Origin: Maea johnstoni
Taxonomy: Eukaryota > Annelida > Polychaeta > Spionida > Magelonidae
Direction: 5' to 3'
Length of the DNA: 64,000 nucleotides
Assembly: GCA_963942565.1 (NCBI GenBank)
Contig: OZ012689.1
Coordinates: 27,258,417 to 27,322,416, forward strand
The translations under genes and the position numbers were made by a program. This document shows positions 39,506 through 55,236 of this stretch, piece by piece. The notes under the pieces are model-generated. The model ran no database searches. It was not told the origin of the DNA and saw only the letters and a list, made by a program, of their open reading frames with translations. Position 1 is the stretch's first letter. Every line of letters starts with the position of its first letter.

Positions 39506-40647
39506 GTGTTAGGAGTGTATCAATGCTAGAAAAAAATCATAACAAGATGGAAGTGGTTGATTTGGGGTGGAGCAATCAATAATGAGAGAAATAGATAATA
39601 GTGCTCAACGCTTACATCATTAAAATATGAATTACATTAAAGATGATTATGAAATAAAAAAGATATTGCCAATTATTTGATATTGCTGATTTAGTTTCAT
39701 TTAAAAACAATTTAAGTACAATCAATTAAGTGTATATGTAAATTGTCACTAATCAGAAAAAGATTCAAAGCTGCAAATAGAAGATATTGGAAATTATTGT
39801 CTAAGTAGTTTCCTAAGACCAATTTATGAAATGTAAATGTAAGTTGTCAGTTTGATATAAAATGAGAAATATTTTTGAATTTGACGATAATGTAAGCCAG
39901 TGCCTATTACCCATGCATTTATGTATGCATTTTCATGTGCAACTCAAACTGACACAAAATTCTCACAAGTAACGGCAAGCATGGTAGGAACTGAAGAATC
40001 TGGAAGCATCCAGTCTGCTGAACTGGTTAGAAAAATTCACAAGTAAACATCTGCAAATTATATAATCTTTAAGACCAATAAGAAAAGTGAAGTTTTAAGG
40101 TACTAACCATAGGCCATCAATGTTCTAATAACAAATACTATGTAAAATGGTACATGCTTCAATTGAAAGCTCATAGGGTATCTCTAAATGTTCAACATAA
40201 GCCAAGTCAAAAGAACTGAAAAATAAGCTCCCAGGAAATAGAAAAAAGGTCATTCAGTATTGAGATATCCATGTTTTAATATATATTCTTAAGGAACTTA
40301 TCGGTGAAAACTTTCTGAATTGTTATAATGAAGCTCATCTTTGACAAATAGACAACTTTACTGACTAGAGTATATGTGCATGGCAGACCCTTTTCTATCT
40401 AAACAGATAATCCAAGAAAAATACATACTTAGCAACACGAATGATACTACTTTCCCACTTGAAATAAAGCAAGTAAGCATAAAACAGTATGTCATACTTG
40501 TGTAGTTCTTTGCGAATAAAGACAAAACTTTCAAGTTCTTTTAAATGAGAAATCAGCTAAATACAAAGTATGGAATTACAAAAATATCACAGTTCCCAGC
40601 ACAGGACTCTCTTGGTGTTCCAATGATGTCATCTTCTCCATGAACAA
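39506..40647 (-). other. Probable 3' UTR of the minus-strand beta-trefoil-like gene
   Basis: AT-rich DNA directly after the stop codon of the minus-strand gene, with no other gene recognised. Its extent depends on which polyadenylation signal is used. Confidence 0.4.
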
Positions 40648-46111
<5,464 letters not shown>

Positions 46112-46196
46112 GATGATCCTTCAAGTAAAAAACAGAAAAATAATAAGGAAAATAAATGTGGTCATACCTGTGCGTAATGTTTTGAAGTGTACCTAT

Positions 46197-46416
46197 CAGA
46201 CCTTGACATTAAGTTTTTGAGGCACTTGCCATGAGGGCAAGTGCCATGAGGCTTTCACTTGCCTGGGCTAAGTTTTACTTGCCCGGCCTCACTAGGGGTA
46301 CTAATGCGTCTGATAATTCCACTGGTCAGCCGGAACAGTAACTAAACTGAAGTACTTGTCCGGTGGTCAATATCACTTGTCCCGGACGACGGGACAATCC
46401 TTAATGTCAAGCCCTG
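46197..46416. mobile_element. MITE related to the CAGGGCTCGACGTTAAG family
   Basis: 220 bp with CAGACCTTGACATTAAG at the left and the inverted CAGGGCTTGACATTAAG at the right. The interior is rich in GGCAAGTG and CACTTGCC blocks rather than the CTAGCCC blocks of copies A to E, so this is a sister family with similar ends. I see no clear target duplication. A fragment with similar GGCAAG/CTTGCCCC blocks lies near 58931-59000. Confidence 0.7.
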
Positions 46417-47411
46417 TACACGTGGTTCATAGAGCAAAACTCAAAAGCAGTTGGAAATGAAAACTATTTCCTATTTTTTTTAAACTACCTATTAAATATG
46501 ACCCTAAATGATGTATATACATAATCCTATGAAACCCATGACGTTTATACTTTGACACCTCAGAAAGAGTCCCCTCGTGCTGCGTGGATAAGTTAGCTTA
46601 TGGGGTAATTTTTGGACTCAGTTTTCCTCTATCCTATCTTTATTTGGCTATTTAGCCTAATACAAATTATCTTTTGCCTGAAAGGTAATTTTGATATTAG
46701 GAACACATTAATGATCACCAATGTACCCTCCCAGCAGGATGTAAAGTTTTTGGGGTGAAAAACTGAAAAAACAACAACATGCATATAGTATTTTCAATTG
46801 GAGTTCTTACCCACAATCTTAAATGGAGGACCATCAAATTCCATGTGGAGAAAAGAACAATACGGAGGGAAAGGTATCATATTTTTTTTCAGAATTTAAC
46901 TCCATTCGAAATTAGATGGATTTGTCACATGGATTGGTCCAGACTGATTTGTCGCCACATGCCAATAGGATGTTCTAGGAACTATTCCGCTGAGCGGCGC
47001 TTCACGCCGGGTGCGGACCAAAGTGGGTCAGCCGGTATAGCGTGCGCTCTGCCTGGCAGTCACATACATACATGGCAAAAGGAAGCCTTCAAACCACGCG
47101 TTTAAAAGTCGCTAATAAAAACGTTTTACACGCGATTTACTTTCCCCTCTACCTTGGAATAATATACATGAATTGCTTTTATTCATCTAAGACTACTGGA
47201 CGGCGCATTTGACTGCTGGTTCTGAGAAATCAATAGAAACTCCTTAGGCATACTGTATTGGGTTATTCGACAAGGTGACAGTGACATCTAAACTTAAAGT
47301 CATTGTCAGATCTCCTTTGAAAATCTCAAAAAGTGGGGCCGTATAGGTGGTATCCGAAGTGCCACCTTATACATTTGCATATTTCATGTCTAAAATTGAA
47401 AGTTCATTATA

Positions 47412-47605
47412 CCGTTATGCTGCTGGTGGATAATTTATCCAATACAAGGTGATGTGAAAAATTACTGAAACCCTGGCACATTGGTACTCATCTGAGAGTA
47501 CACACGAGAGCTATCCAATGAATGCCAACATGGCAGGGTTCAGATGGTTTTCAAAACTCTGCATTTTTCTGAGAATGGACGAAAGAAGTCTCAGCATAGA
47601 AAGGG
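47412..47605. mobile_element. TTAA-flanked MITE, copy 3
   Basis: 194 bp, same orientation as copy 2: CCGTTATGCTGCTGGTGG at the left, CAGCATAGAAAGGG at the right, TTAA at 47606-47609, and a decayed left target. Confidence 0.72.
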
Positions 47606-47683
47606 TTAAACTACATCACCATTAGAATGTTCTTATACCTTGTTTAAGCTTTCATTGTCAGGTCCAATGTCTAGAATAAAAAA

Positions 47684-47698
47684 GGGGGGGGGGGGGGG
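47684..47698. repeat. Poly-G tract
   Basis: Fifteen consecutive G residues. Confidence 0.9.
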
Positions 47699-47941
47699 TC
47701 ACCAGTCATGCCGTCCATATAGGTGGCGCCAAAGTGGCAACAAATTTCATTAAGGGATGAGAAATAATGTATAACCAAGTAAGGATAGTCTAACATTTTT
47801 GATATACATAAATATATAGTGGTGCCACAACTACTGACTTTATTAATGAAATTGTATGATCGATTATTAAACTGTCACTTTTGAAAGAGTCAGTACGGAC
47901 ATAGAGAGAGGCACACAGACACACACATATATGTATGTATG

Positions 47942-48043
<102 letters not shown>

Positions 48044-48129
48044 TGCATATATACACGAATAATACATCAACAAGCTTGTGTCGCATAGGCTATAGTTTAG
48101 TTTTATGGATGCATGGGTGTGATTAGTTT

Positions 48130-48525
48130 AATGATATTGAACCTTACTATGTGCAACGATATCTTATTGTGGAAGGTCCGCTGTTGCACATGTAAGGTTC
48201 AATGCCATCATTTAACAGTAGCAGGGATGGTTTTGCAAAAAAACAATAAACGGAGCCCAATGCCAGGCAGCTTTGTCTTGAAAGTGTCATTAATCAATAC
48301 CAATATGATATGCCTTCTCCCAGCAAATATTCTGGATGATTCGTAATAGAAAAAATATATACTATTTAGGTTAACAATATATTTGTTGCATTTGCACTAA
48401 TCCAAAATTTAAAATTACATCCATTCCGTAAATATTTCCGGCCTTTACAAAATCAATATGGTGGACATTTACAACTTATTCAACTCGATCGCTGGTTGGA
48501 AATTGAAAAAAGTCTGATTAAGTCT
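48130..48525. repeat. Diverged direct repeat, copy 1
   Basis: About 395 bp that reappears at 49074-49470 in the same orientation. Shared words include GTAAGGTTCAATGCCATCAT, TACTATTTAGGTTAA, GGTGGACATTT or its near-copies, and TTTACAACTT. Each begins with a hairpin-forming TGAACCTTAC ... GTAAGGTTCA pair. Confidence 0.85.
48137..48202 (+). other. Hairpin with a stem of about 20 bp
   Basis: Arms 48137-48157 (TTGAACCTTAC, T, ATGTGCAAC) and 48183-48202 (GTTGCACATGTAAGGTTCAA) pair with a single one-base bulge around a 25-nt loop. The geometry resembles a short miRNA precursor or a transposon end. The equivalent hairpin in copy 2 is weaker. Confidence 0.6.
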
Positions 48526-49073
48526 AATTTAAACGGCGCTGTCATTAATCAATGACTACAATACATAGACCTAGACGTCGGTGACTGAAAAGAGGGGAAA
48601 TACGTTTCCCAACCCTTTGTACGTGTCCGGAGCATAGCAAAATGCTTCTGACTTGGTTTTGGTCGGAAGCCTGCTGACCTTTATAGATAAATAAAAAAAA
48701 CAAGTGGATATGATACCAGCCGGTCAACCTCAACAGGCTAGCCTCAGCCAATAGTCTAAAAGTCGAGCTCTGAGCATGCTCAGATGATGCTGGCGCACAG
48801 GGTTCTCTGTAATGTAAATTATACGAGAGCCTTGATTGGTCATTGTTTCCTCGTAACCCCACCCTGATGCCAGATCAGAAACCCCTGTCGTGTCCAACCC
48901 TTCACTATAGCGCATATAATAATTAGTCTCTCGCTACACACCATTCTTTTCTTCGTCTAAGCTGATAATATAGTTTATGGGAGACGACACTAAACCCTAG
49001 TCCCGCTATATAACACCAGAAATCAATACAAGGGTGCCAGCCCGGTTTTGGTACTGAACCAGGGTTATTTCAA

Positions 49074-49470
49074 TAATAGTGAACCTTACCATATGCAACG
49101 ACTGTGGATGTTCTGTGTTCCACATGTAAGGTTCAATGCCATCATCTAACTTGATGTTAGCAGGGAAAAGGTTTGCCAAATTGGCATAAAACACATAAAC
49201 GGAACCAATGCTAGGCTTCTTGGTCCTTAAAGTGTCCTTAACTATCATAGTGTATGTCTAGTTCCAGCAAATGTGGTGGACATTTTGAAATAGAAACAAT
49301 ACGTACTATTTAGGTTAATAATATACTTGTTGCATTCGCGCTACTCCACATTTCTAATTAAATCCGTTCTGTAAATAATTCCGGCTTTCACAAAAACTTT
49401 ATGCTGGACATTTACAACTTGTCCCGATTGATAGCCGGCCGGAGTTGAAAAGAGTCTGATATAGTCCGAG
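49074..49470. repeat. Diverged direct repeat, copy 2
   Basis: Second copy of the 48130-48525 unit about 943 bp downstream, with numerous substitutions and indels. No coding capacity. Confidence 0.85.
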
Positions 49471-49959
49471 AGGCTGATATAGTTAAGTTTACAAAGTTTT
49501 TGAAATAAACATACTGATGTCCTTAGATGTGTTAAATGTGGGTTGAGCGCTTAAGTATCACACAAATCAAGAACATAAGCATTTTCCTCAGTTTTGATTA
49601 AAACTACCAAAAAAAACACATGAATGAACTCCTACGGTTGAGAGCTTGATTCTGATACCCAAATTTGGAATGTTGTCACACTGATCTAAAATAAATTATG
49701 CAAATTAACGTATAAAACGTGCAGAGTCATCCAAGAATGCTGATTAAGAGGTAGTAACACTGAAAAATTAGCTTGGTATCTGTCATTTTCAGAATTAGTG
49801 CCCTGATATTGGGTAGAATTACCGGCTACCGACTTTAAACAAAAAATGCTTCAATAGGTAACTTTTTCTGGAATTTGCGCCTGACTGATATTTACTCGAA
49901 AGGATTTTTGCAATGAGCATGCTGCCACGCAAATGTTCTTATATACTGGTCGTCTTGTA
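49471..49959. other. Non-coding stretch, nothing recognised
   Basis: AT-rich DNA between the second direct repeat and the large TA array. No feature noted. Confidence 0.5.
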
Positions 49960-50191
<232 letters not shown>

Positions 50192-50437
50192 CTTGTGACG
50201 CATAGGCTATGCTAAGTTTTAGGGTTACGTCGGTGTGATGTGTCTACGGTCTAAGTGGTTTGCAATCGCCATTAAGACAGTGGAGCTCACTTATCTTCCT
50301 TTTTATGACAGCTCTGGAACGGGTCATTGTATTTACCGAAGCTGTCGGTACTGACTGAGTGAAGAAACCCATTTATCCCCACTGCCCGCCACCAGCAATG
50401 TTTCGCCACTTCTTATTGCTTTATAAATATTACAGCA

Positions 50438-50735
50438 TGTTGCCATAGTATTATTTAGACATTTTTCCTACCCTCGTTCATTGTCCTCGCACGGTGTCAT
50501 GGCAACTATATGTAAACAACTTTTAAAATGGCCTAGGTTCATCAAGTAAATGCACTTTTCCCACGAATTAAAAAAAATATATATAGTATATTGCCACAGC
50601 AATGTATAGACATTATTTTCTGCCACACAGTGCAACTATGACAAGTGTTTTCTGGCCTCATTTTTTGCCCGCGTGCGCTGTCAAGGCAACCACATGTAAA
50701 CAACATATTAAAGAGGCCTTGTTTTCACAAATTAC
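50438..50735. repeat. Diverged tandem duplication
   Basis: Two roughly 150-bp copies, about 150-180 bp apart, share TTGCCA, TAGACATT and, near their ends, ATGTAAACAAC (50510 and 50693), preceded by TGTCATGGCAAC and TGTCAAGGCAAC. Confidence 0.55.
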
Positions 50736-50788
50736 AGGCTTTTTGAGCAGAAAACAATATTTTCCATGCTCTAATAGTAGCCAATAAG

Positions 50789-50938
50789 ACCTCGCCAGGC
50801 AGCTGAGTTGGAAACCCTAAGGCCTCGGGAGGTCGGGTGCATCTTACAGACTCTGGCCTGAGCCCCTCGGCTCTGAGATACATCAGACCACCCTTAGTCT
50901 TGGGTTTTCCAACACGACAGCCTGGCTGGTACTTTACC
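50789..50938. mobile_element. Small palindromic (fold-back) MITE-like element
   Basis: Imperfect inverted arms of about 50-60 bp: CCAGGCAGCTGAGTTGGAAA on the left pairs with TTTTCCAACACGACAGCCTGG on the right in reverse, and GGGAGGTCGGGTGCATCTTA pairs with the segment near 50870-50890. No coding content and no clear target duplication. Confidence 0.55.
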
Positions 50939-51290
50939 CCTATAATAGTTTACACGCGATCCAGACATGATGGGAATGTCGTTTGCACGTAAAATGCATC
51001 AATATACGCGCGTAAATGCGAAGATATATGGAAAGTAAAGAGACAATCATTGCCTACAGCTATTCCGATTGGAAAAATAATTAAACGCGCATCTGTAGTT
51101 TTGTAGATATTGTATAAAACATATGTTATCATACGCGAACAGTGTTTGAAGGCATTCGCTTGCCTTAGTATGTCACAGACACACTCTATAAATACCCGCA
51201 CTCTTCAGCGAGTGGTCCGCATGCGAGTGGCGCCATCTATTAGCGGTGAGCGCGGGAAGAACATCCTATTGCCATAGGAACCTTCACAGA

Positions 51291-51462
51291 ACCCTGGCTA
51301 CAACTAATCTTGCCAAAGCTAGTCCCAGTGTAACCTCACTAGGAGAAAAAGGCCAATGAGCCCGCTCTTGTATCGTTTTCATTACAGAGAAAGTTGCCCA
51401 CCAACATGCGCAGAACGCATCTCTTGACCAAGTCTGGGCTATTTGTTGTAGCCAGGCTGTTA
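51291..51462. mobile_element. Small inverted-repeat element
   Basis: CCTGGCTACAAC at 51293-51304 and its perfect reverse complement GTTGTAGCCAGG at 51445-51456, with looser pairing on both sides. Probably a MITE of about 170 bp. Confidence 0.5.
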
Positions 51463-51810
51463 TGTGTGACATGCTGGTTGCGTATCCAGTGGATCTGCTT
51501 TCATGATTCGATCAACAATTGAATATGTTTTGGCGACCGAATAAATGTAGGCCTGCATTTGGTCCGATAAATGGGAGAAATGTCAAAATTTTATGACTGA
51601 CCAATTTTTGGCCTAGTGTGGAAGGGCCATTAAAAAGTAGTACATAACACAAAACCGAATTTGTTATTGGAATAAATTGTCCATTTAGAAGTACATCTAG
51701 GAACCCTTTCTCCTATAATGACATGATACCCCAGCAACCCATACCCATACTATGGGCCATAGTACCCTCTGACTGTTGAAATCCAAGTGCAATGTCCATG
51801 GTATGGAATA

Positions 51811-52513
51811 CAGGCGAAAACGCCCTATATGCGAAAACGCCCTAGTCGAAAACGCCCTATTTTTCTTACTTTTCACAACAGTGTATTTCTTCTTCTTTTC
51901 TTTCTCCTTTATCTTCTTTTCCTTTCTCGTTCTCTTTTTCTTAGTTATTTACGTTCATAGTCGAGTTAAAGTAGTAGTGTAGTTAGTGGTGTCCATCTTT
52001 TCTTTGCAGGTTTATACTCTCACAAGAACACACCTGATAGTATTAGTGATAGTTGGATCTGGCCGCCGTGGATTCATTTCACTCGTGTATCGGCACATGC
52101 TATGTCACTTTGAAACATTGGAATAAAGTTCGAAAATGAGTTATTTCACCATTATAGATAAATATATGGCTTCACCCATCAACGACAATCGGACACACGA
52201 GGAACAGCACATACGTAGATATGTATTTTAATTGCTGCTGGCACTGACAGTTGACAGACTGTCAATAACAACAACTGTGACAATATCCATGAAATATCTG
52301 GAGACAGTAATTATTATAACTGAAATTAAATTGACAACTGTCAATGACAATATCCATGACTTATATATCCATGAATTATATGGCCCCCTGATGTGCCACC
52401 GACGGAGAGAGCACTTCACTTCACAGCAAGCCGCCGCTCACGGCTCACGGCAGCACTTGAAAAGTAGGGCGTTTTCGACTAGGGCGTTTTCGCATATAGG
52501 GCGTTTTCGCCTG
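51811..52513. mobile_element. Long-TIR element (MULE-like) near the promoter
   Basis: 703 bp with near-perfect inverted ends of about 49 bp (51811-51859 and 52465-52513). Each end contains three copies of CGAAAACGCCCTA and the element opens CAGGCGAAAACGCCC. A 10-bp direct repeat CCATGGTATG flanks it at 51796-51805 and 52517-52526, offset by a few bases from the CAGGCG ends, which suggests a 9-10 bp target duplication as in Mutator-like elements. The interior shows no transposase; the superfamily is inference. Confidence 0.85.
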
Positions 52514-52664
52514 ACACCATGGTATGAGCCATGAGGGTAACCAATTTTGATGAATTAGAATAATGACAACAACGTGACGAAAATGATAGAATGCTAGTTA
52601 ACATATATTGCTTATTCAAAGACTTGTACATCGATGTCAAATTCAGATATACGCTAAAACATAC

Positions 52665-52725
52665 CTTTTACTCTAACTGAACTGCTGATGGTTCGACTTC
52701 CCTCTCCGCTTGTTTATCTACCGCC
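52665..52725 (-). other. Putative 5' UTR exon of the beta-trefoil-like gene
   Basis: On the minus strand a non-coding segment ends TTAGAGTAAAAG|GTATGT, a good donor, with no ATG-led frame. It sits next to a CRE and head-to-head with the OAF start, so it is the natural first exon for the minus-strand gene, whose coding exon has an acceptor before the ATG. The transcription start is a guess. Confidence 0.5.
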
Positions 52726-52960
52726 TGACGATGACGTCATCTTGCTTACGAGTTTATAACTGGTTTACTTTCATTTTCTATATGAATAGATAGAAAACAA
52801 AAAGAATTAATCATATCCTAACATATTTTTATTATAATATATCAGAAATACATACTTTTGTATTAGAATTCATGCTAAATTTGTAGAAAAATGTATTTGT
52901 TTATGTGACCCACTTTAGGGGTTAGAGACTAAAATTAAGATGGCGGATCTGATAACATAA
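52726..52960. promoter_or_regulatory. Putative bidirectional promoter with CRE and YY1-like motif
   Basis: A perfect palindromic CRE, TGACGTCA, lies at 52732-52739, and AAGATGGCGG, the YY1 core often found at transcription starts, at 52937-52946. The segment separates the minus-strand UTR exon from the OAF start by less than 350 bp. Confidence 0.55.
52940..52960 (+). other. Possible uORF ahead of OAF
   Basis: ATGGCGGATCTG then ATAACATAA encodes six residues (MADLIT) and a stop, 38 bp before the OAF start codon. It overlaps the YY1-like motif, so it is a true uORF only if transcription starts upstream of it. Confidence 0.3.
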
Positions 52961-52998
52961 ACTATTTTTCTAAGACAATTTTGTTGATTTTGCTCATC

Positions 52999-53199
52999 AT
53001 GAAGCTTCGGGTGTCATCATTGGCGGTGTTATGTAATTTATTGACTATTGCCCTGTGTCAGTTGGTTGTGAATGTGAAGAATAAAGGCGGCGACGTCCTG
53101 CGAGAGAGCATCAATGCCAACACAAGCCAGGATTCCATCACACTGGAGTTTCAGAAATCTGATGGAACTCTTGTCACGCAATTCATCGACTTTAAAAAT
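52999..53199 (+). CDS. oaf: Out at first (OAF) homologue, exon 1 (partial gene)
   Basis: 67 codons from ATG 52999 to AAAAAT|GTAAGT, phase 0. It starts with a signal peptide (MKLRVSSLAVLCNLLTIALC), and the mature part QLVVNVKNKGGDVLRESINA, then DSITLEFQKSDGTLVTQFID, matches the conserved N-terminus of OAF proteins (QLVVNVRLPDG, SVSLELRKPDGTLVS). OAF is a secreted protein of poorly known role named from Drosophila. The remaining exons, roughly 200 codons in relatives, are not visible to the window end, so intron 1 exceeds 10 kb. I chose the ATG at 52999 because it directly leads the signal sequence. Confidence 0.9.
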
Positions 53200-55053
53200 G
53201 TAAGTGCTTTTTGAAAGATGGGTTTGGGTGGACAGTAACCATTCTACTCTACATATTCAACATATATAAATAGTTGTTCAACACGATATCAGGCGTAGCA
53301 CCTCGAAATCAGGGTCTTTGCCAGGGGCACTGCAGCGCAGGGTTTTGAAACTGTTCAAGCTGTCAAAAAAGCCTGTCCTGTGATTCAGATTGTCCTATTT
53401 TTAGGGGATGCGACAATATTTAGTATTCGAATAAACAAATATCTCAGATAATCAAGTCCATGAGTGAAGAAGCTCTTACCTATGGCATATAATTTCAGGA
53501 GTGTAAGGTAAAATTTATTTCAACTATATAACCACACCCTAGTCACATCTTGGCACTATGCAGTGCTATTTTTGTAGGTAATTTGATACAATGTTTATAA
53601 GAAAAAGATTTTATGTAACTTATATACTGCAACATCTCTAAGTGCTGTTACAATGTTGCAACTTTAAATCTGGTAGCTACATTGTACCTGTAGGCCTAAA
53701 AAAGGTATGTTTCCTGTATTGAACCTGGATTGGAGGGGCCTACTGTTAGGAATGCCGGGCCAAAATTTTCTCAGAAACATACAGCCATGTTCTATATGTC
53801 AAAAGAAAGCCCTCAATGAGTAGAGCTCAGATCTTTTTGAATTTTCTATCTATCACCTACCTACCTCCAGTTATGGCCATTCAAAGATAGACGTAATTAC
53901 GGGCACATAATCCACATTTTATTCAATTTTGTCCCAAAAATCCGCACCCATGCGCCATTTTGTTAGGAAATGGAAACTCTCAATGGGGACTGCATATTTT
54001 CATAACTCATATATATACCTCAATTTATGCAAAAAATTGGGACTCAACTTTCATGCAGTCCTGAGATACACTTCCTTGAAAACGATGAAAGCCCTCAAAA
54101 TGGGACCAGAATGACAGCAAATTTAGCCAATTTCACCTCCAATACTGTATTATTTCTGCAAAATGCAAGATAATTACCACTCATTTAACATCACATTATA
54201 GGATCTGTCCTGGACATTCCCCTAGAGCATAAACTGAACCTGAAATGAGCATTTTATACCACTTGCAGGTCAAAAATGGGACCAAAAAACCCTAATTGTG
54301 TGGAATGGTCTTTCATATATGCAGCATACCATGCATATCGCATTATCATTTTATTTAAAAATTTCAGGTTTTTCTCTATCTTTGGGTTAGGAAAAGAACA
54401 TGATTTATCACTTTGTTGTGAGGCTTTTTAAAGACATTCACAACATTATAGCACTGCTAGGCCAGGCAATATAACATATATGATTCACAGAAAAGATATT
54501 GCAATTTTAAAAAGCTTTAATTTTGCAGAATTTCATACTTACCAGCTTAGAATTACATTGATGCACAGGTTTTATCTTCTGAGTTTAATTTTGTGGTCCA
54601 ACACTGCTATCACTGGTAGTGGCCCTGAAATGAGAGTAAATCAGATGAAACAGGGTAAACTGTAAATTGACAATGGACAGGGTCTGACATTTGGTAGTCT
54701 AGCAGCTTATACTCATCCATATAAACAGTCACCTGGATTTTGTCTGAAAAGTCAAGTGAGAGCTGCAAGACACCCACCCCCAGCTCTCCTGAGCGACTTA
54801 ATCTCTGATATTAAGAATGCATAATTTTGATTCCATGGCTGGAAATGAGCTGATGCCAAGATCCCAGATCTCCCGCAAATCACGCAGGGCTACCAGCCTG
54901 GACCTGCTGGTTTACTCAGTGATTTTGGTGTGTTGTCAGACCCTGGTGGGCTCATAAATAATAGAAACATGCATAACATGTTCATATTTTGCATGCATAA
55001 GAACTTATTAGCATGTAACAACTTACCTGGAATCATACAGAAAATTTTAGGGC
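53200..55053 (+). other. OAF intron 1, proximal part
   Basis: No coding exon recognised. The block at about 53740-54300 (with repeated TGGGACCA-type words) has the look of old repeat DNA, but I found no paired ends. Confidence 0.4.
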
Positions 55054-55068
55054 GGGGGGGGGGGGGGG
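55054..55068. repeat. Poly-G tract
   Basis: Fifteen consecutive G residues in OAF intron 1, about 170 bp from the end of the transposase-like frame. Confidence 0.9.
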
Positions 55069-55236
55069 TAGGGGCAAGAAAAACAGTAAGCCCATGCACA
55101 TGCACAACACCAATCAAAGCTAAAGGAATAATCACACTCCTTTAGGGCTTATCCTATCAGTAACAATTTTGTTATTGCAGAAAATCGCACTTATCATAGT
55201 CCAATGATTGTGGGTACAAAAATGTCAACTGTCCAC

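Noticed and set aside
47018-47060. Possible tRNA-like SINE head (GGTCAGCCGGTATAGCGTGCG)
   Set aside because: It resembles an RNA polymerase III A box, but I found no matching B box at the right distance and no tail, so I do not call a SINE or tRNA.
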